NCBI GenBank assembly: GCA_001310455.1
Contig: BAXG01000017.1
Span: 1-64,000 of the forward strand
DNA: 64,000 bases
Source: Photobacterium sp. JCM 19050
GTDB taxonomy: Bacteria > Pseudomonadota > Gammaproteobacteria > Enterobacterales > Vibrionaceae
Reading direction: 5' to 3'
The notes below the pieces were generated by a model that was not told where the DNA came from, searched no databases, and saw only the letters and a program-made list of their open reading frames with translations. The position numbers and the translations under genes were made by a program. This document shows positions 26,573 through 36,826 of the stretch, piece by piece. Positions within the stretch are counted from its first letter, which is position 1, and each line of letters opens with the position of its first letter.

Positions 26573-27012
26573 CCGAATATTTGTCTTTCGTACCAAATCA
26601 TGTTGTGTTGACCGTTCACGAAAATAGTCCAGTTGGTGCGTCCGCTGCTCAAGTGAAAGATTACTCGACTCCCGAAATAAGAACTATCACTGCGCCCTAT
26701 GATTACAGGCTTTAATTCATGGAGTCAGGTTGTTGATAAGAAGGCAACCATTGGAGACAAGACGATGGTACGCCATTGGCTTGGTGAATGGATGGTTGTC
26801 AGGTAAAGAGAGTATTGCCACAAGTGTCAGATCAAGCGGATTATTTTGGTGGAATAAGCTTGTAACATACAAAATGATGCATATAATGCTGAAAACCGGA
26901 GCGTCTGCCAACGCTCCGGTTTTTTGTGTGTGCGAAATATAGAAAACTGCCATGCTGTCTGCCAACAGCAACGCAGGGGTTTCGCACGGTCTTAGAAAAG
27001 AAAGGATATGTT
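26573..27012. other. Intergenic region before guaC
   Basis: No supported gene. A 37-codon open frame from ATG 26699 to 26812 is of unknown value. A terminator follows at 26891. Between the terminator and the guaC start there is a short GC-containing palindrome-like stretch (ACGCAGGGGTTTCGC) that only weakly resembles a PurR box. Confidence 0.4.
26891..26927 (+). terminator. Rho-independent terminator
   Basis: AACCGGAGCG / CGCTCCGGTT stem with TCTGCCAA loop, flanked by A4 before and T6 after. It probably ends the transketolase-kinase transcript or insulates guaC. Confidence 0.75.
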
Positions 27013-28056
27013 ATGCGTATTGAGCAAGACCTGAAACTCGGCTTTAAAGATGTGCTGTTCCGCCCGAAGCGTTCAACGCTGAAAAGTCGGTCTCAAGTTG
27101 AATTAACGCGCGAGTTTACATTCAAACATAGTGGCCGTCAATGGTCTGGCGTGCCGATTATTGCTGCCAATATGGACTCCGTGGGTACCTTCGAAATGGC
27201 GAAAGCACTGGCTACCCACAATGTGATGACCGCTGTGCACAAGCATTACAATGTGGATGACTGGAAAGCCTTTATCGATTCAACCGATGCGTCAGTCCTC
27301 CAACACGTTATGGTCTCTACCGGCACTTCCGAAGCCGACTTCGAAAAAACACAAGCTATCCTCTCTTACTCCAGCGACATCCTCTTCATCTGTATCGACA
27401 TCGCCAACGGTTACTCTGAGCACCTGGTAGACTACGTTCGTAAAGTGCGTGAAGCCTTTCCGGATAAAGTGATCAGTGCAGGTAATGTGGTTACCGGTGA
27501 CATGGTGGAAGAGTTGATCCTGGCGGGTGCTGATATCGTGAAAGTGGGCATCGGCCCGGGCTCTGTGTGTACCACCCGCGTGAAAACCGGTGTGGGTTAC
27601 CCGCAGCTGTCAGCCATTATTGAATGTGCTGATGCTGCGCATGGTTTGGGTGGCCGTATTATCGGTGACGGTGGTTGTACCTGCGCGGGTGATGTGTCCA
27701 AAGCCTTCGGTGGCGGTGCAGATTTCGTCATGCTCGGCGGTATGCTGGCCGGCCATGAAGAGAGTGGCGGTGAGCGCGTAGAAAAAGACGGCAAGCCATT
27801 TATGAAGTTCTACGGCATGTCTTCCCAGTCTGCGATGGATAAGCATTCCGGGGGTGTTGCCAAATACCGTGCAGCAGAGGGGAAAACCGTTCTGCTGCCA
27901 TTCCGCGGCCCGGTTGAAAACACCATCCAGGATATTATGGGCGGCGTGCGTTCCACCTGCACTTACGTTGGTGCAGCCCAGTTGAAAGAGCTAACGAAGA
28001 GGGCAACTTTCATCAGGGTGCGCGAACAAGAAAACAACGTATTTGGTAAAGAGTAA
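27013..28056 (+). CDS. guaC: GMP reductase
   Basis: 347 residues from ATG 27013 (AAAGGA upstream); a longer frame upstream has no support. GMP reductase signatures: [46 protein letters not shown] with the catalytic Cys, [26 protein letters not shown] and [10 protein letters not shown]. It reduces GMP to IMP with NADPH in purine salvage. It is a stand-alone gene. Codon use is more biased than in neighbours, as expected for a housekeeping gene. Confidence 0.95.
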   Translation: MRIEQDLKLGFKDVLFRPKRSTLKSRSQVELTREFTFKHSGRQWSGVPIIAANMDSVGTFEMAKALATHNVMTAVHKHYNVDDWKAFIDSTDASVLQHVMVSTGTSEADFEKTQAILSYSSDILFICIDIANGYSEHLVDYVRKVREAFPDKVISAGNVVTGDMVEELILAGADIVKVGIGPGSVCTTRVKTGVGYPQLSAIIECADAAHGLGGRIIGDGGCTCAGDVSKAFGGGADFVMLGGMLAGHEESGGERVEKDGKPFMKFYGMSSQSAMDKHSGGVAKYRAAEGKTVLLPFRGPVENTIQDIMGGVRSTCTYVGAAQLKELTKRATFIRVREQENNVFGKE

Positions 28057-28108
28057 AGCCGGGTTGGGTCAACAAAAATTTTCCTTGAAACAACCATAAC
28101 CTGAAATT

Positions 28109-28181
28109 AAAACAACCATACTTTGGGCCGACTTTCGAAGAGTATTACGCTTTATTCGGTTTTCACCAGTATGGTTGTTTT
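28109..28181. terminator. Long inverted repeat between convergent guaC and nasA
   Basis: Perfect 14-bp arms AAAACAACCATACT (28109-28122) and AGTATGGTTGTTTT (28168-28181), 45-bp loop. A third partial copy of AAACAACCATA lies at 28088. It is placed where a shared bidirectional terminator is expected, and the A and T ends fit, but the long loop makes a plain Rho-independent terminator uncertain. Confidence 0.4.
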
Positions 28182-28222
28182 ATATTCCTGCTGACATCTA
28201 GCACTCAGTCTATGTTCACAGC

Positions 28223-30887
28223 CTAAGCATTAGCATTGAGCATCCTTAATTCCGGCAGACAGCTTCCGCATCCTGTTCCTGCTTGGGTTTCTGAAGACAT
28301 TGCCGAAAGTGTTGCCCCGGGATTTTTCTCCATAAATTTTGTGAGTGTTCGGACGCCAACCTGCTTACACGCGCACACAATTCTGCCTGCTTCCGACCCA
28401 TTGCCACTGGAAAATGCCGCGACATCCAGATCATCTTTCGAAAAGAGTGACGATATGTCTGCCCCCTCAACCTGTCCCACACCTTCCGACACGGCGATAG
28501 CCGCTGCCAGCTCCCCTTGGCTAAAAAACACAACCCGGGTACAGCCATTAATGGATGACTGCAGGCTTTGTTGATACTTTGCAGACAGCGAGGTAGTCAG
28601 CGCACTGACAAAATCCGCTTTTGGAACCGGTGACTGGAGGTGGAACAGTTTGCCTCCCTCAATGTGCCTTTTTGTCCATCCGCAGAGGAGCAGACGAGCC
28701 AAGATGTCAGACCGAATGGCACTGTCTTCGTATGCTGTGTTCACCGCGAGCATTGCTTCGCTGGCAACATTCATCGGGTGGATATTCACTGGGGTAATTT
28801 TGAACTCCGGCTGACCTGAAATCGGGTCGATGGCAGGGGCGATTAACTTGCAGGTTTTGCCCATGCTTGAGAAGGTTTCGCTCCAGTGAATGGGCATAAA
28901 TACCGTACCAGACTGCACGTTGTTATTGAGTTGGAGCCGTGCAACCACACTCCCTTGAACACTGGCAACCTTAGCCAGTTGACCTTCTTTCAGGTTAAAA
29001 GTTGATGCATCTGACGGGTTGACGGCCACTGTCGGTTCCGGTGAATGCTCGCTGAGGCGGGGAGATAGCCCGCTTCGTGTCATGGTATGCCATTGATCCC
29101 GCAGTCGACCCGTATTGAGCAGCAGTGGAAAATCCTCGCAGGTTTTTGATGCCGGGGGTAAATACGGTGTCGGAACAATATTGGCTTTACCGTCAGGTGT
29201 GGAGAAGCGCCCGTTGCTATAGAGACGTTCGACCGGAACGTTTTTATCCAGGACCGGCCACTGCTGAGGCGAGAGATCCCGGTAAGCCTCAGGCGACAAT
29301 CCGGCAAGGCCGGAGAGGGTCAGAAGCGGTTTCTTCGAGCTGGGTGCATTGGGGGTTAGCGCTGTCATCCGCGCATATTCATCGAAAATCTCCCCTCATG
29401 ACGGAAAGAAAATGTGTCTGCAAAACCCATACGCTTGGCGACTTCACAGAGGATCCACCAATCCGGTTTGGCCTGTCCGGGGGAGGGAAGAAGCTTGCGC
29501 TGACGGGATATCCGGCGTTCAGAGTTGGTGACAGTACCGGATTTTTCCCCCCAGCCCTGAGCAGGTAAGGCGATGTCCGCATGGCGCAGGGTGTCAGAAT
29601 CAGCAATGCAGTCAGACACAATGACATGTTCGCAGTTGGACAGGATCTTGTTGATGCGATCACTGTCCGGGAGACTCACTGCCGGGTTGGTCGCCATAAC
29701 CCAGAGCACCTTAATCTGGCCGGCTTCAATGGCGTCAAACATATCAATGGCTTTCAGACCGGGATGAGAGGCAAGTGTCTCCGTTTGCCAAAATTCACTG
29801 ATCAAGCATCTTGGGCAGGATCGCCAAAATCCCGGTGGCAGGCCAGCATGTTTGCCAAGCCCCCGACTTCTCTGCCTCCCATGGCATTGGGCTGACCGGT
29901 GACAGAAAAGGGTGTCGATCCGGGTTTCCCCACCCGGCCGGTGACAAGGTGGCAGTTAAGAATACTGTTCACCTTGTCCGTGCCGCTGGTGGACTGGTTA
30001 ACACCCTGGGAATACACCGTGACGGTACGCCGGGTATCCAGAAACATCGAATAGAATGTTTCCAACTCGCGTTGTGGTATTCCGGAAATCTCTTCGACCA
30101 GGGCAAGATCCCGAAACGAAGCAGCCTCTGCTAATGCTGTGTCGATCCCCTTGGTATGCTCCGCCACATAATGGTTATCAATGGCGCTATTGTCGGCAAG
30201 CCAGGTCAGCAGGCCGTTAAATAATGCCACGTCAGACCCGGGTTGATGGCGAGATGCAGGTCAGCAATATCGCAAGTGGCAGTGCGGCGGGGGTCGATAA
30301 CCACAATTTTTGTTCCGCGGTTTTCCCTTGCATCCCGCAATCGCTGGAAAAGAACCGGGTGACACCATGCCAGATTGGAGCCGGTAAGGATGACAAGGTC
30401 TGCCAGCTCCAAATCGTCATAACAGCCGGGGACGCAATCTTCGCCAAATGCCCGTTTGTGGCCGGCAACACTGGAAGACATACACAGACGCGAATTGGTA
30501 TCGATATTAGCGCTGCCGATAAAACCCTTCATCAATTTGTTGGCAATATAATAGTCTTCTGTCAGCAACTGGCCGGAGACATAAAATGCCACAGAATCCG
30601 GGCCATATTGCTCAATGGTTTTCGATAACAACCCGCCGACATGATCAAGCTGAAGGCCAGTCACAAGTTTTACCATTGACGACGGGTTCCAGTAACCGGC
30701 CCTGATAACCCACAGTTTCACCCAGTGCCATTCCTTTCGAACAGAGCTTGCCCCTGTTGGCAGGATGTTCCACGTCTCCCCGGATATCCAACGTTCCATT
30801 GGCATTGGGCCGGGCTTCAATACCGCAACCCACACCACAATATGCACAGGTGGTTTTAACCCATTTTTCTTCACTACTTTTAATCAT
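28223..30887 (-). CDS. nasA: Assimilatory nitrate reductase, molybdopterin catalytic subunit (frameshifted)
   Basis: About 885 residues over five frame segments. N-terminal [4Fe-4S] motif TTCAYCGVGCGIEA with RGKLCSKG, then the Mo-bis-MGD domains (SGQLLTEDYYIANKLMKG, NSRLCMSSSV, VYSQGVNQSTSGTDKVN, GKPGSTPFSVTGQPNAMGGREVGG, NAGYPVS-like MGD segment) and the C-terminal domain (NTGRLRDQWHTMTRSG). A BFD-like [2Fe-2S] tail (CACKQVGVRTLTKF...GTGCGSCLPEL) is fused at the end, as in Klebsiella-type NasA. Breaks lie near 30700, 30215, 29805 and 29367. ATG 30887 is favoured because GGAG precedes it and the iron-sulfur motif follows closely; an earlier ATG at 30944 is possible. Confidence 0.88.
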
Positions 30888-31098
30888 TGCGCCGGAACTC
30901 CGAAACCTTGTGTCGTGAAAGGTGCGGAGCAATAACTGCGCCATAGAGGAAACGATAGGAATTCAGTGTTTTTTTAGCAAAAGGTACTAAAAAACTAAGT
31001 GTGGATGGCAAATTTTCAGTTTTATATGTAGTTAGTTGCCCTTTCTTTTTTATGTCTATTCAGTGCTTTATCGCTTTTGGTGCGATTCAAAAGCTTTC

Positions 31099-31115
31099 TG
31101 CACAGCAATTGTGCG
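31099..31115. promoter_or_regulatory. NtrC-like binding site
   Basis: TGCACAGCAATTGTGCG fits the NtrC palindrome TGCAC(C)-N5-(G)GTGCA in nine of the twelve outer positions. It lies about 115 bp upstream of the sigma-54 -24 element, the usual enhancer distance. Confidence 0.55.
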
Positions 31116-31227
31116 TTTACTCAATAACGCCCAAGAGAGAAATGCCAGGCCTCCTGATTTTGGCATCCAGGTAACGCCATGATTTTAATGCGCTAAATTG
31201 GGTTTTCTTTCCGGATGTGCCGTTCGC

Positions 31228-31243
31228 TGGCACCGTCTTTGCT
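31228..31243 (+). promoter_or_regulatory. Sigma-54 promoter (-24/-12)
   Basis: TGGCACCGTCTTTGCT has the exact GG-N10-GC spacing and matches the TGGCAC-N5-TTGC(A/T) consensus. Transcription should start near 31255, about 30 bp before cobA, giving nitrogen-controlled expression of cobA-nirBD and the transporter. Confidence 0.75.
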
Positions 31244-31283
31244 CTTACTACCGAAGAAATCAAAGTATCGAGTTGAAACCTGA

Positions 31284-32155
31284 ATGACTGACTATCAAAC
31301 CCGCGTATCTGTCAGAGATGTAAGCAATTATCAACATGGCAGCCGTCAAATCAGAGATTCGGGTGGCCGGGTGGCGTTGGTTGGCGCAGGCCCGGGAGAC
31401 CCGGATTTACTGACAGTTAGGGCACTCCGCGAAATTCAACTGGCTGATGTGGTGATCGTCGACAACTTGGTCAGTGACGCCATTCGGCAGCTCATTCCTG
31501 ATTCTGCTTGCAGTATTCACGTGGGGAAAGCGAAAGGGAAACATTCTGCCAGCCAGAGTGAAATAAACCGGTTGCTGATTGACCAGGCACTGCTTGGCAA
31601 GAGGGTCTGTCGGCTAAAAGGCGGGGATGCGTTTGTATTCGGGCGGGGTGGCGAAGAGATGTTGGCGCTCAGAGAAGCCGGCATTGACGTTGAGCTTGTC
31701 CCCGGAATCACTGCGGCCACCGGTTGCAGCGGCTATGCCGGTATACCACTAACACACCGGGGTATATCACAGGGATGCACGCTGATCACCGCTCATGCAG
31801 AAAAGTCTTTAGATATTGACTGGGCTGCTTGGCTGCGCTCAACCACACCCTTGTGATTTATATGGGGCTGACCAAAGCCGGTTTTGTTTCAAAAAGGCTG
31901 ATTGAAGGCGGGCTGGCATCATCGACGCCGGTTGCTGTGGTCGAGAAAGGATGCCACGCAGGCCAGCGGACGGTAACCGGCACGCTTTCAGAGCTGGAAA
32001 ATCTGGCCAGACAGTACCAAGTCCAATCTCCGGCACTGCTGATTATCGGCGAAGTTGTCAGTCTTTCGGAGTCCTTGCACTGGTTCGGTGAACTGGCGCA
32101 ATCGTCGCAACAATCTCAACAAATACAACAACCACAAGAAAAAGTCTCTGCATAA
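31284..32155 (+). CDS. cobA: Uroporphyrinogen-III C-methyltransferase (frameshifted)
   Basis: About 290 residues. [28 protein letters not shown] identifies the SAM-dependent methyltransferase family; [32 protein letters not shown] and [22 protein letters not shown] follow. Near 31834 one T is missing, after which LVIYMGL and [17 protein letters not shown] continue to TAA 32153-32155. A Gln-rich tail ends the protein. It makes precorrin-2 for sirohaem, the prosthetic group of NirB, which explains its place at the head of the nirBD operon. Confidence 0.88.
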
Positions 32156-32168
32156 GGACATGCAAAAT

Positions 32169-34717
32169 ATGGAACAACAAAAAATTCTGGTAGTGGGCAA
32201 TGGTATGGTCGGGCACAGGTTCATTGATGAACTGGTTGCCAGGAATACTGACGGACAATTTGCGATTACAACCTTTGCTGAGGAATCCCGGCTTGCGTAT
32301 GACCGCGTGCAACTAAGCAGTTTTTTCAGCGGCAAGACAGCTGACGACCTGGCGATGACGTCTGAACTGGCGTACCAGGAAAGTGGTGTGACCTACTTTC
32401 TGAATGAAAAAGTTGTCGGGATTGATCCGGAAAAGAAAACTGTAGTGACCAACACAGGCCGGGAAGAAACCTACGACAAGCTGGTGCTGGCGACCGGCTC
32501 CTATCCCTTTGTTCCGCCTATCACCGGGAATGACCAGCCTCACTGCCATGTTTACCGCACCATTGATGACTTGGAAAACATCGCTGTTTCGGGAAAAAGC
32601 AGCCATCGGGGTGTGGTGGTTGGCGGGGGATTATTGGGACTTGAAGCGGCCAATGCCCTTCAGAATATGGGTTTGGAAACACATGTGGTGGAATTTGCTC
32701 CCCGCCTGATGGCCGTGCAGCTTGATGAAGACGGTGGGGAACTGCTACGCCGGAAAATTGAGGATTTGGGGGTTAACGTCCACACCGAAAAGGCGACCAC
32801 TGAGATCAAGGCGCAATCGGAAGGCTTCCGCTACAGAATGAAGTTCGCAGACGGCAGTGTGTTGGATACGGATATGATCGTCTTTTCTGCCGGGATCCGG
32901 CCCCAGGATGAGTTGGCCCGTCAGTGCGGCCTCGAGCTGGGAGAGCGTGGTGGTATCGCCATAAATAACCTTTGCCAGACAAGTCACAGCGATATCTATG
33001 CGATCGGTGAATGCGCTGTTTGGGAGAAGCAAGTGTTTGGCTTGGTCGCACCCGGTTATCAGATGGCGCGATTGGTTGCTGCGAACCTGTGTGGCGAAAA
33101 TGGGCAATTTGAGGGTGCGGATATGAGCACTAAACTCAAATTGCTCGGTGTGGATGTCGCCAGTATTGGTGATGCACAGGGAAAGACCCCGGGCGCACAG
33201 TCGTATACTTACCATGACGGTGTGGCACAGATTTATAAGCGAATCATCGTATCGAAGGAAGGTGACAGGCTGTTGGGCGCGGTCTTGGTGGGCGATGTAG
33301 AGAAATACAGCCAGTTGCTCCAGCTGAAACTCAACGACATGCCATTGCCGGAAAACCCCGCGGTGTTATTGCTGGATGTTGACGGAGAGTCAGAAGGTGC
33401 ATCGGGCGGGGTAGACGCATTGCCGGATACCGCCTGATTTGTTCCTGCTATGACGTCTCAAAGGCGGATATTTGCGAAGCGGTGCAGGCAGGTTGCACCA
33501 ATATGGGCGACCTTAAAGCACAAACCAAGGCATCCACCGGCTGTGGTGGTTGTACTGCGCTGGCAAAACAGGTAATGGATGCGGAACTTGCTGCGATTGG
33601 CATGGAAGTGAACAACAACCTGTGTGAACACTTTGCGTACACCCGACAGGAAATCGCGGACATTATCCGGATAAAAGAAATCAAAACGTTTGATGAGTTG
33701 TTGGACCAATATGGCAGCGGACTCGGCTGCGATGTGTGTAAACCGGCGGTGGGTTCAATTCTGGCCTCTTTCTGGAACGACTATGTGTTGAAAAAGCCTC
33801 ACATGGAACTGCAGGACACCAACGACATTTTCCTCGGGAACATGCAAAAAGACGGCACATATTCCGTGGTACCGCGAATTGCCGGGGGTGAGATCACGCC
33901 TGAAAAACTGATTGTACTCGGTGAGGTGGCGAGGGATTTTAAGCTTTACACCAAGATAACCGGGGGCCAGCGTGTCGATTTGTTTGGCGCTCAGCTCCAC
34001 GAACTGCCGTTGATCTGGCAAAGGCTGGTCGATGCCGGCTTTGAAACCGGCCATGCCTACGGGAAGTCGGTGCGAACCGTGAAATCCTGTGTCGGCTCGA
34101 CATGGTGCAGATATGGTGTTGATGACAGTGTCGGGTTCGCCATCAATATTGAGAACCGCTACAAGGGGCTCCGCTCTCCACACAAACTGAAGTTTGCTGT
34201 GTCTGGTTGTACCCGGGAATGTGCCGAAGCCCAGTCCAAAGATATCGGCATTATTGCGACGGAAAACGGCTGGAACCTCTATGTTTGCGGAAACGGTGGC
34301 ATGCGCCCGCGACATGCCGACCTTTTTGCTTCAGACCTCGACAGGGAAACCCTTATCGCTTACATCGATCGCATACTGATGTTTTACATCCGGACTGCAG
34401 ACCGATTGCAGCGTACATCAGTGTGGCTGGAAAACCTTGAAGGTGGCCTGGATTATCTGAGGGAAGTTGTTATTGAAGACAAACTGGGTTTGGCTGCTGA
34501 ATTGGAAGCAGATATGGCAACCACGCTCGGGCGTTATCAATGTGAGTGGAAAACAACGCTCGAATCCCCTGAAAAACTTAAACGATTCAGCCACTTTATC
34601 AACAGTGAAAAAACAGATGAATCATTGGCTTATGTTGCTGAACGCGGACAGCGCCGCCCGGCCACTGAAGCTGAGCGCCGCCAGCAAGAACGTATTGACG
34701 TGGTTACGGTCGATTAA
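32169..34717 (+). CDS. nirB: NADH-dependent nitrite reductase large subunit (frameshifted)
   Basis: About 850 residues. FAD/NADH part: ILVVGNGMVGHRF, LATGSYPFVPPI, GGGLLGLEAANAL, DTDMIVFSAGIRP, IYAIGECAV. After the break near 33435 (one C missing) comes the BFD-type [2Fe-2S] segment (ICSCYDVSKADIC...CGGC), then sirohaem/[4Fe-4S] domains with KSCVGSTWCRYG and SGCTRECAEAQSKD. It reduces nitrite to ammonium in the cytoplasm. ATG 32169 is preferred because AGGA lies 10 bp upstream; the ATG at 32160 is too close to it. It lies 13 bp after cobA. Confidence 0.92.
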
Positions 34718-34749
34718 TCAAGGCAACGACGATGGTGAGGAAAACGGAT

Positions 34750-35076
34750 ATGGAAACGTGGGAAACGGTCTGTCACCGAGAAGATCTGGTAGAAAATACC
34801 GGCGTCTGTGCGCTATTGGGTGATGAGCAGGTTGCTGTATTTTTGTGCGGCAGAAGCAATGCACTTTATGCGGTGAGTAATTATGATCCAATCGGTAAAG
34901 CAAATGTCATGTCCAGAGGCATGATTGGATCATTAGGGGACAAAACAGTGGTTGCATCGCCACTGTATAAACAACACTTTTGTTTGGAGACAGGAATATG
35001 CCTGGAAAACGAAACTGTGTCATTAAAAACCTATAAAATTAAAGTGAGCAACGACAGTATTAAAGTTGCATATTAA
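34750..35076 (+). CDS. nirD: Nitrite reductase small subunit
   Basis: 108 residues from ATG 34750 (GAGG 9 bp upstream); ATG 34732 would add six residues. Rieske-like fold: VCHREDLVENTGVCALLGDEQVAVFL, ALYAVSNYDPIGKANVMSRGMIGSLGDKTVVASPLYKQHFCLETGICLE read in blocks typical of NirD. As in other NirD proteins, the Rieske cluster ligands are not conserved. It partners NirB and lies 32 bp downstream of it. A strong terminator follows, so the transporter gene may depend on readthrough or its own promoter. Confidence 0.9.
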   Translation: METWETVCHREDLVENTGVCALLGDEQVAVFLCGRSNALYAVSNYDPIGKANVMSRGMIGSLGDKTVVASPLYKQHFCLETGICLENETVSLKTYKIKVSNDSIKVAY

Positions 35077-35100
35077 ATATTTTTATTCAGTGAACCAAAA

Positions 35101-35131
35101 AGGAGCAGAAATTATTCTGCTCCTTTTTTTA
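35101..35131 (+). terminator. Rho-independent terminator after nirD
   Basis: Perfect 10-bp stem AGGAGCAGAA / TTCTGCTCCT with ATTA loop, preceded by A4 and followed by T7. Confidence 0.85.
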
Positions 35132-35288
35132 TGTCCGAATTCAGTGCGGTATTGCACCTTATTGATAGGGCAAAAATATGATTTTTAAGGGTAAATTATC
35201 AAATGCCAGGAAAAACAACACCTTGGCCATGTGGCACGGTATCTGCAATTAAATAAAGAGGTTAATGACAATCAAAAAAGGAATGTTT

Positions 35289-36763
35289 ATGTCTGAAAAA
35301 GGAAGTTTCAATCTTTTTTCCTTTACCGGGAAAATGAAAATACTCCACTTGAGTTGGATGGCATTTTTTATCACCTTTGTTGTGTGGTTTAATTTTGCTC
35401 CACTATTACAATCTGTAAAGGAATCATTGGGACTCACTACAGCTGAAATAAAAACACTTTTGATCTTAAACGTTGCTTTTACAATTCCAGCTCGTGTACT
35501 TATCGGTATGCTGACCGATAAATTTGGCCCCCGTTTGGTATATTCCGGGTTGCTGGCTATCTGTTCTATTCCCTGTTTTGTTTTTGCGTTTGCCGAAGAC
35601 TTTGTGCAGGCGGCGATTGCCCGTTTTGCGCTTGGCCTGATCGGTGCCGGTTTTGTTATCGGTATCCGCCTTGTTTCTGAGTGGTTCCCTCATAACGAAC
35701 TGGGTACGGCCGAAGGTATCTATGGCGCTGGGGTAACTTTGGTTCCGCGGCTGCCGCATTTACCCTGCCAACCATTGCGGTGATGTTTGGTGGCGAAGAC
35801 GGCTGGCGGTATGCCATGGCCATCACTGGTGTGATGAGCCTGTTGTTCTCAATGGTGTTCTATAAGAATGTGACTGACACACCCAAAGGGGCAACCTACT
35901 TCAAACCGAAAAATGTCGGGGCGATGGAGGTTACATCAGAGAAAGACTTTTACCTGCTGCTTATTATGAAATTGCCGATGTACGGCGCACTTGCTTTGCT
36001 GGCATGGAAACTCTCGCCATCCGGTATCGGTATGCTTTCAGACTCCATTGTGTATGGCATATATGCCTCGTTAACAGCACTGTATCTTTACGATGCTTCT
36101 CAAGTCTGGAAGGTGAACAAGCATGTGTTTAAAGAACCGGTTCCAGAGATCCACCGTTATAAATTTAAGCAGGTGGCTATTCTCAATGTGCTTTATTTTG
36201 CGACGTTCGGTTCTGAGCTTGCCGTCGTGTCTATGCTGCCCCTGTTCTTTTCTGAAACCTTTGAGTTGACGCCGGTTGTAGCGGGTATGGTGGCATCGGC
36301 TTATGCATTTATGAACCTTATGTCCCGCCCCGGCGGGGGATGGCTTTCTGACAAGTTTGGTCGTAAGTCTACGCTTCTGATTCTCACTGCCGGTCTCGCC
36401 CTGGGGTATTTCCTGATGGCACAGGTTAACAGTTCCTGGCCGGTGTGGCTGGCGGTTGTTGCAGCCATGGCGTGTTCGTTCTTCGTACAGTCAGGAGAGG
36501 GGGCGGTATTTGCTGCGGTTCCCCTTATCAAGCGTCGGATGACCGGCCAGATTGCAGGTATGACCGGTGCGTACGGAAATGTGGGTGCAGTGTGTTACCT
36601 CACCATTTTGTCGCTGGTGGACTACAGCACCTTTTTTATGGTGATTGCGGCCACCGCAGTGCTCGGTTTTGTCACTTTGGTGATGATGGAAGAGCCGTCC
36701 GGCCAGATCGCCGAGGTCAATGAAGATGGTACGGTAACCATGATTGATGTTGCCAACAGTTAA
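35289..36763 (+). CDS. Nitrate/nitrite transporter, MFS NNP family (frameshifted)
   Basis: About 491 residues, 12 membrane spans, NarK/NrtP (NNP) family. Seen: [70 protein letters not shown] and, in the second half, [21 protein letters not shown]. The nitrate signature is split by a missing G near 35733; repaired, it reads [18 protein letters not shown] 35289 is favoured by AGGA 6 bp upstream. It supplies nitrate or nitrite to NasA and NirBD. It lacks an N-terminal cytoplasmic domain and belongs with assimilatory transporters by context. Confidence 0.85.
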
Positions 36764-36826
36764 CCTGTTTGCGAGCCGGAACAAGGGTCTGCCGTGTGCA
36801 GGCCCTTTACCTGCGGAGAACACCCA

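Larger units (their letters stand above)
30888..31283. other. Divergent regulatory region between nasA and cobA
   Basis: 396 bp without genes. It carries a sigma-54 promoter (31228) and an NtrC-like palindrome (31099) for the rightward nirBD operon, plus a half site TTGGTGC near 31078. I did not find a clear -24/-12 element for nasA on the minus strand. Confidence 0.6.

Noticed and set aside
26699-26812. 37-codon open frame before guaC
   Set aside because: No ribosome site or recognisable motif; too short to support.
26971-26985. PurR operator before guaC
   Set aside because: ACGCAGGGGTTTCGC matches the PurR palindrome poorly in its centre; not enough to call.
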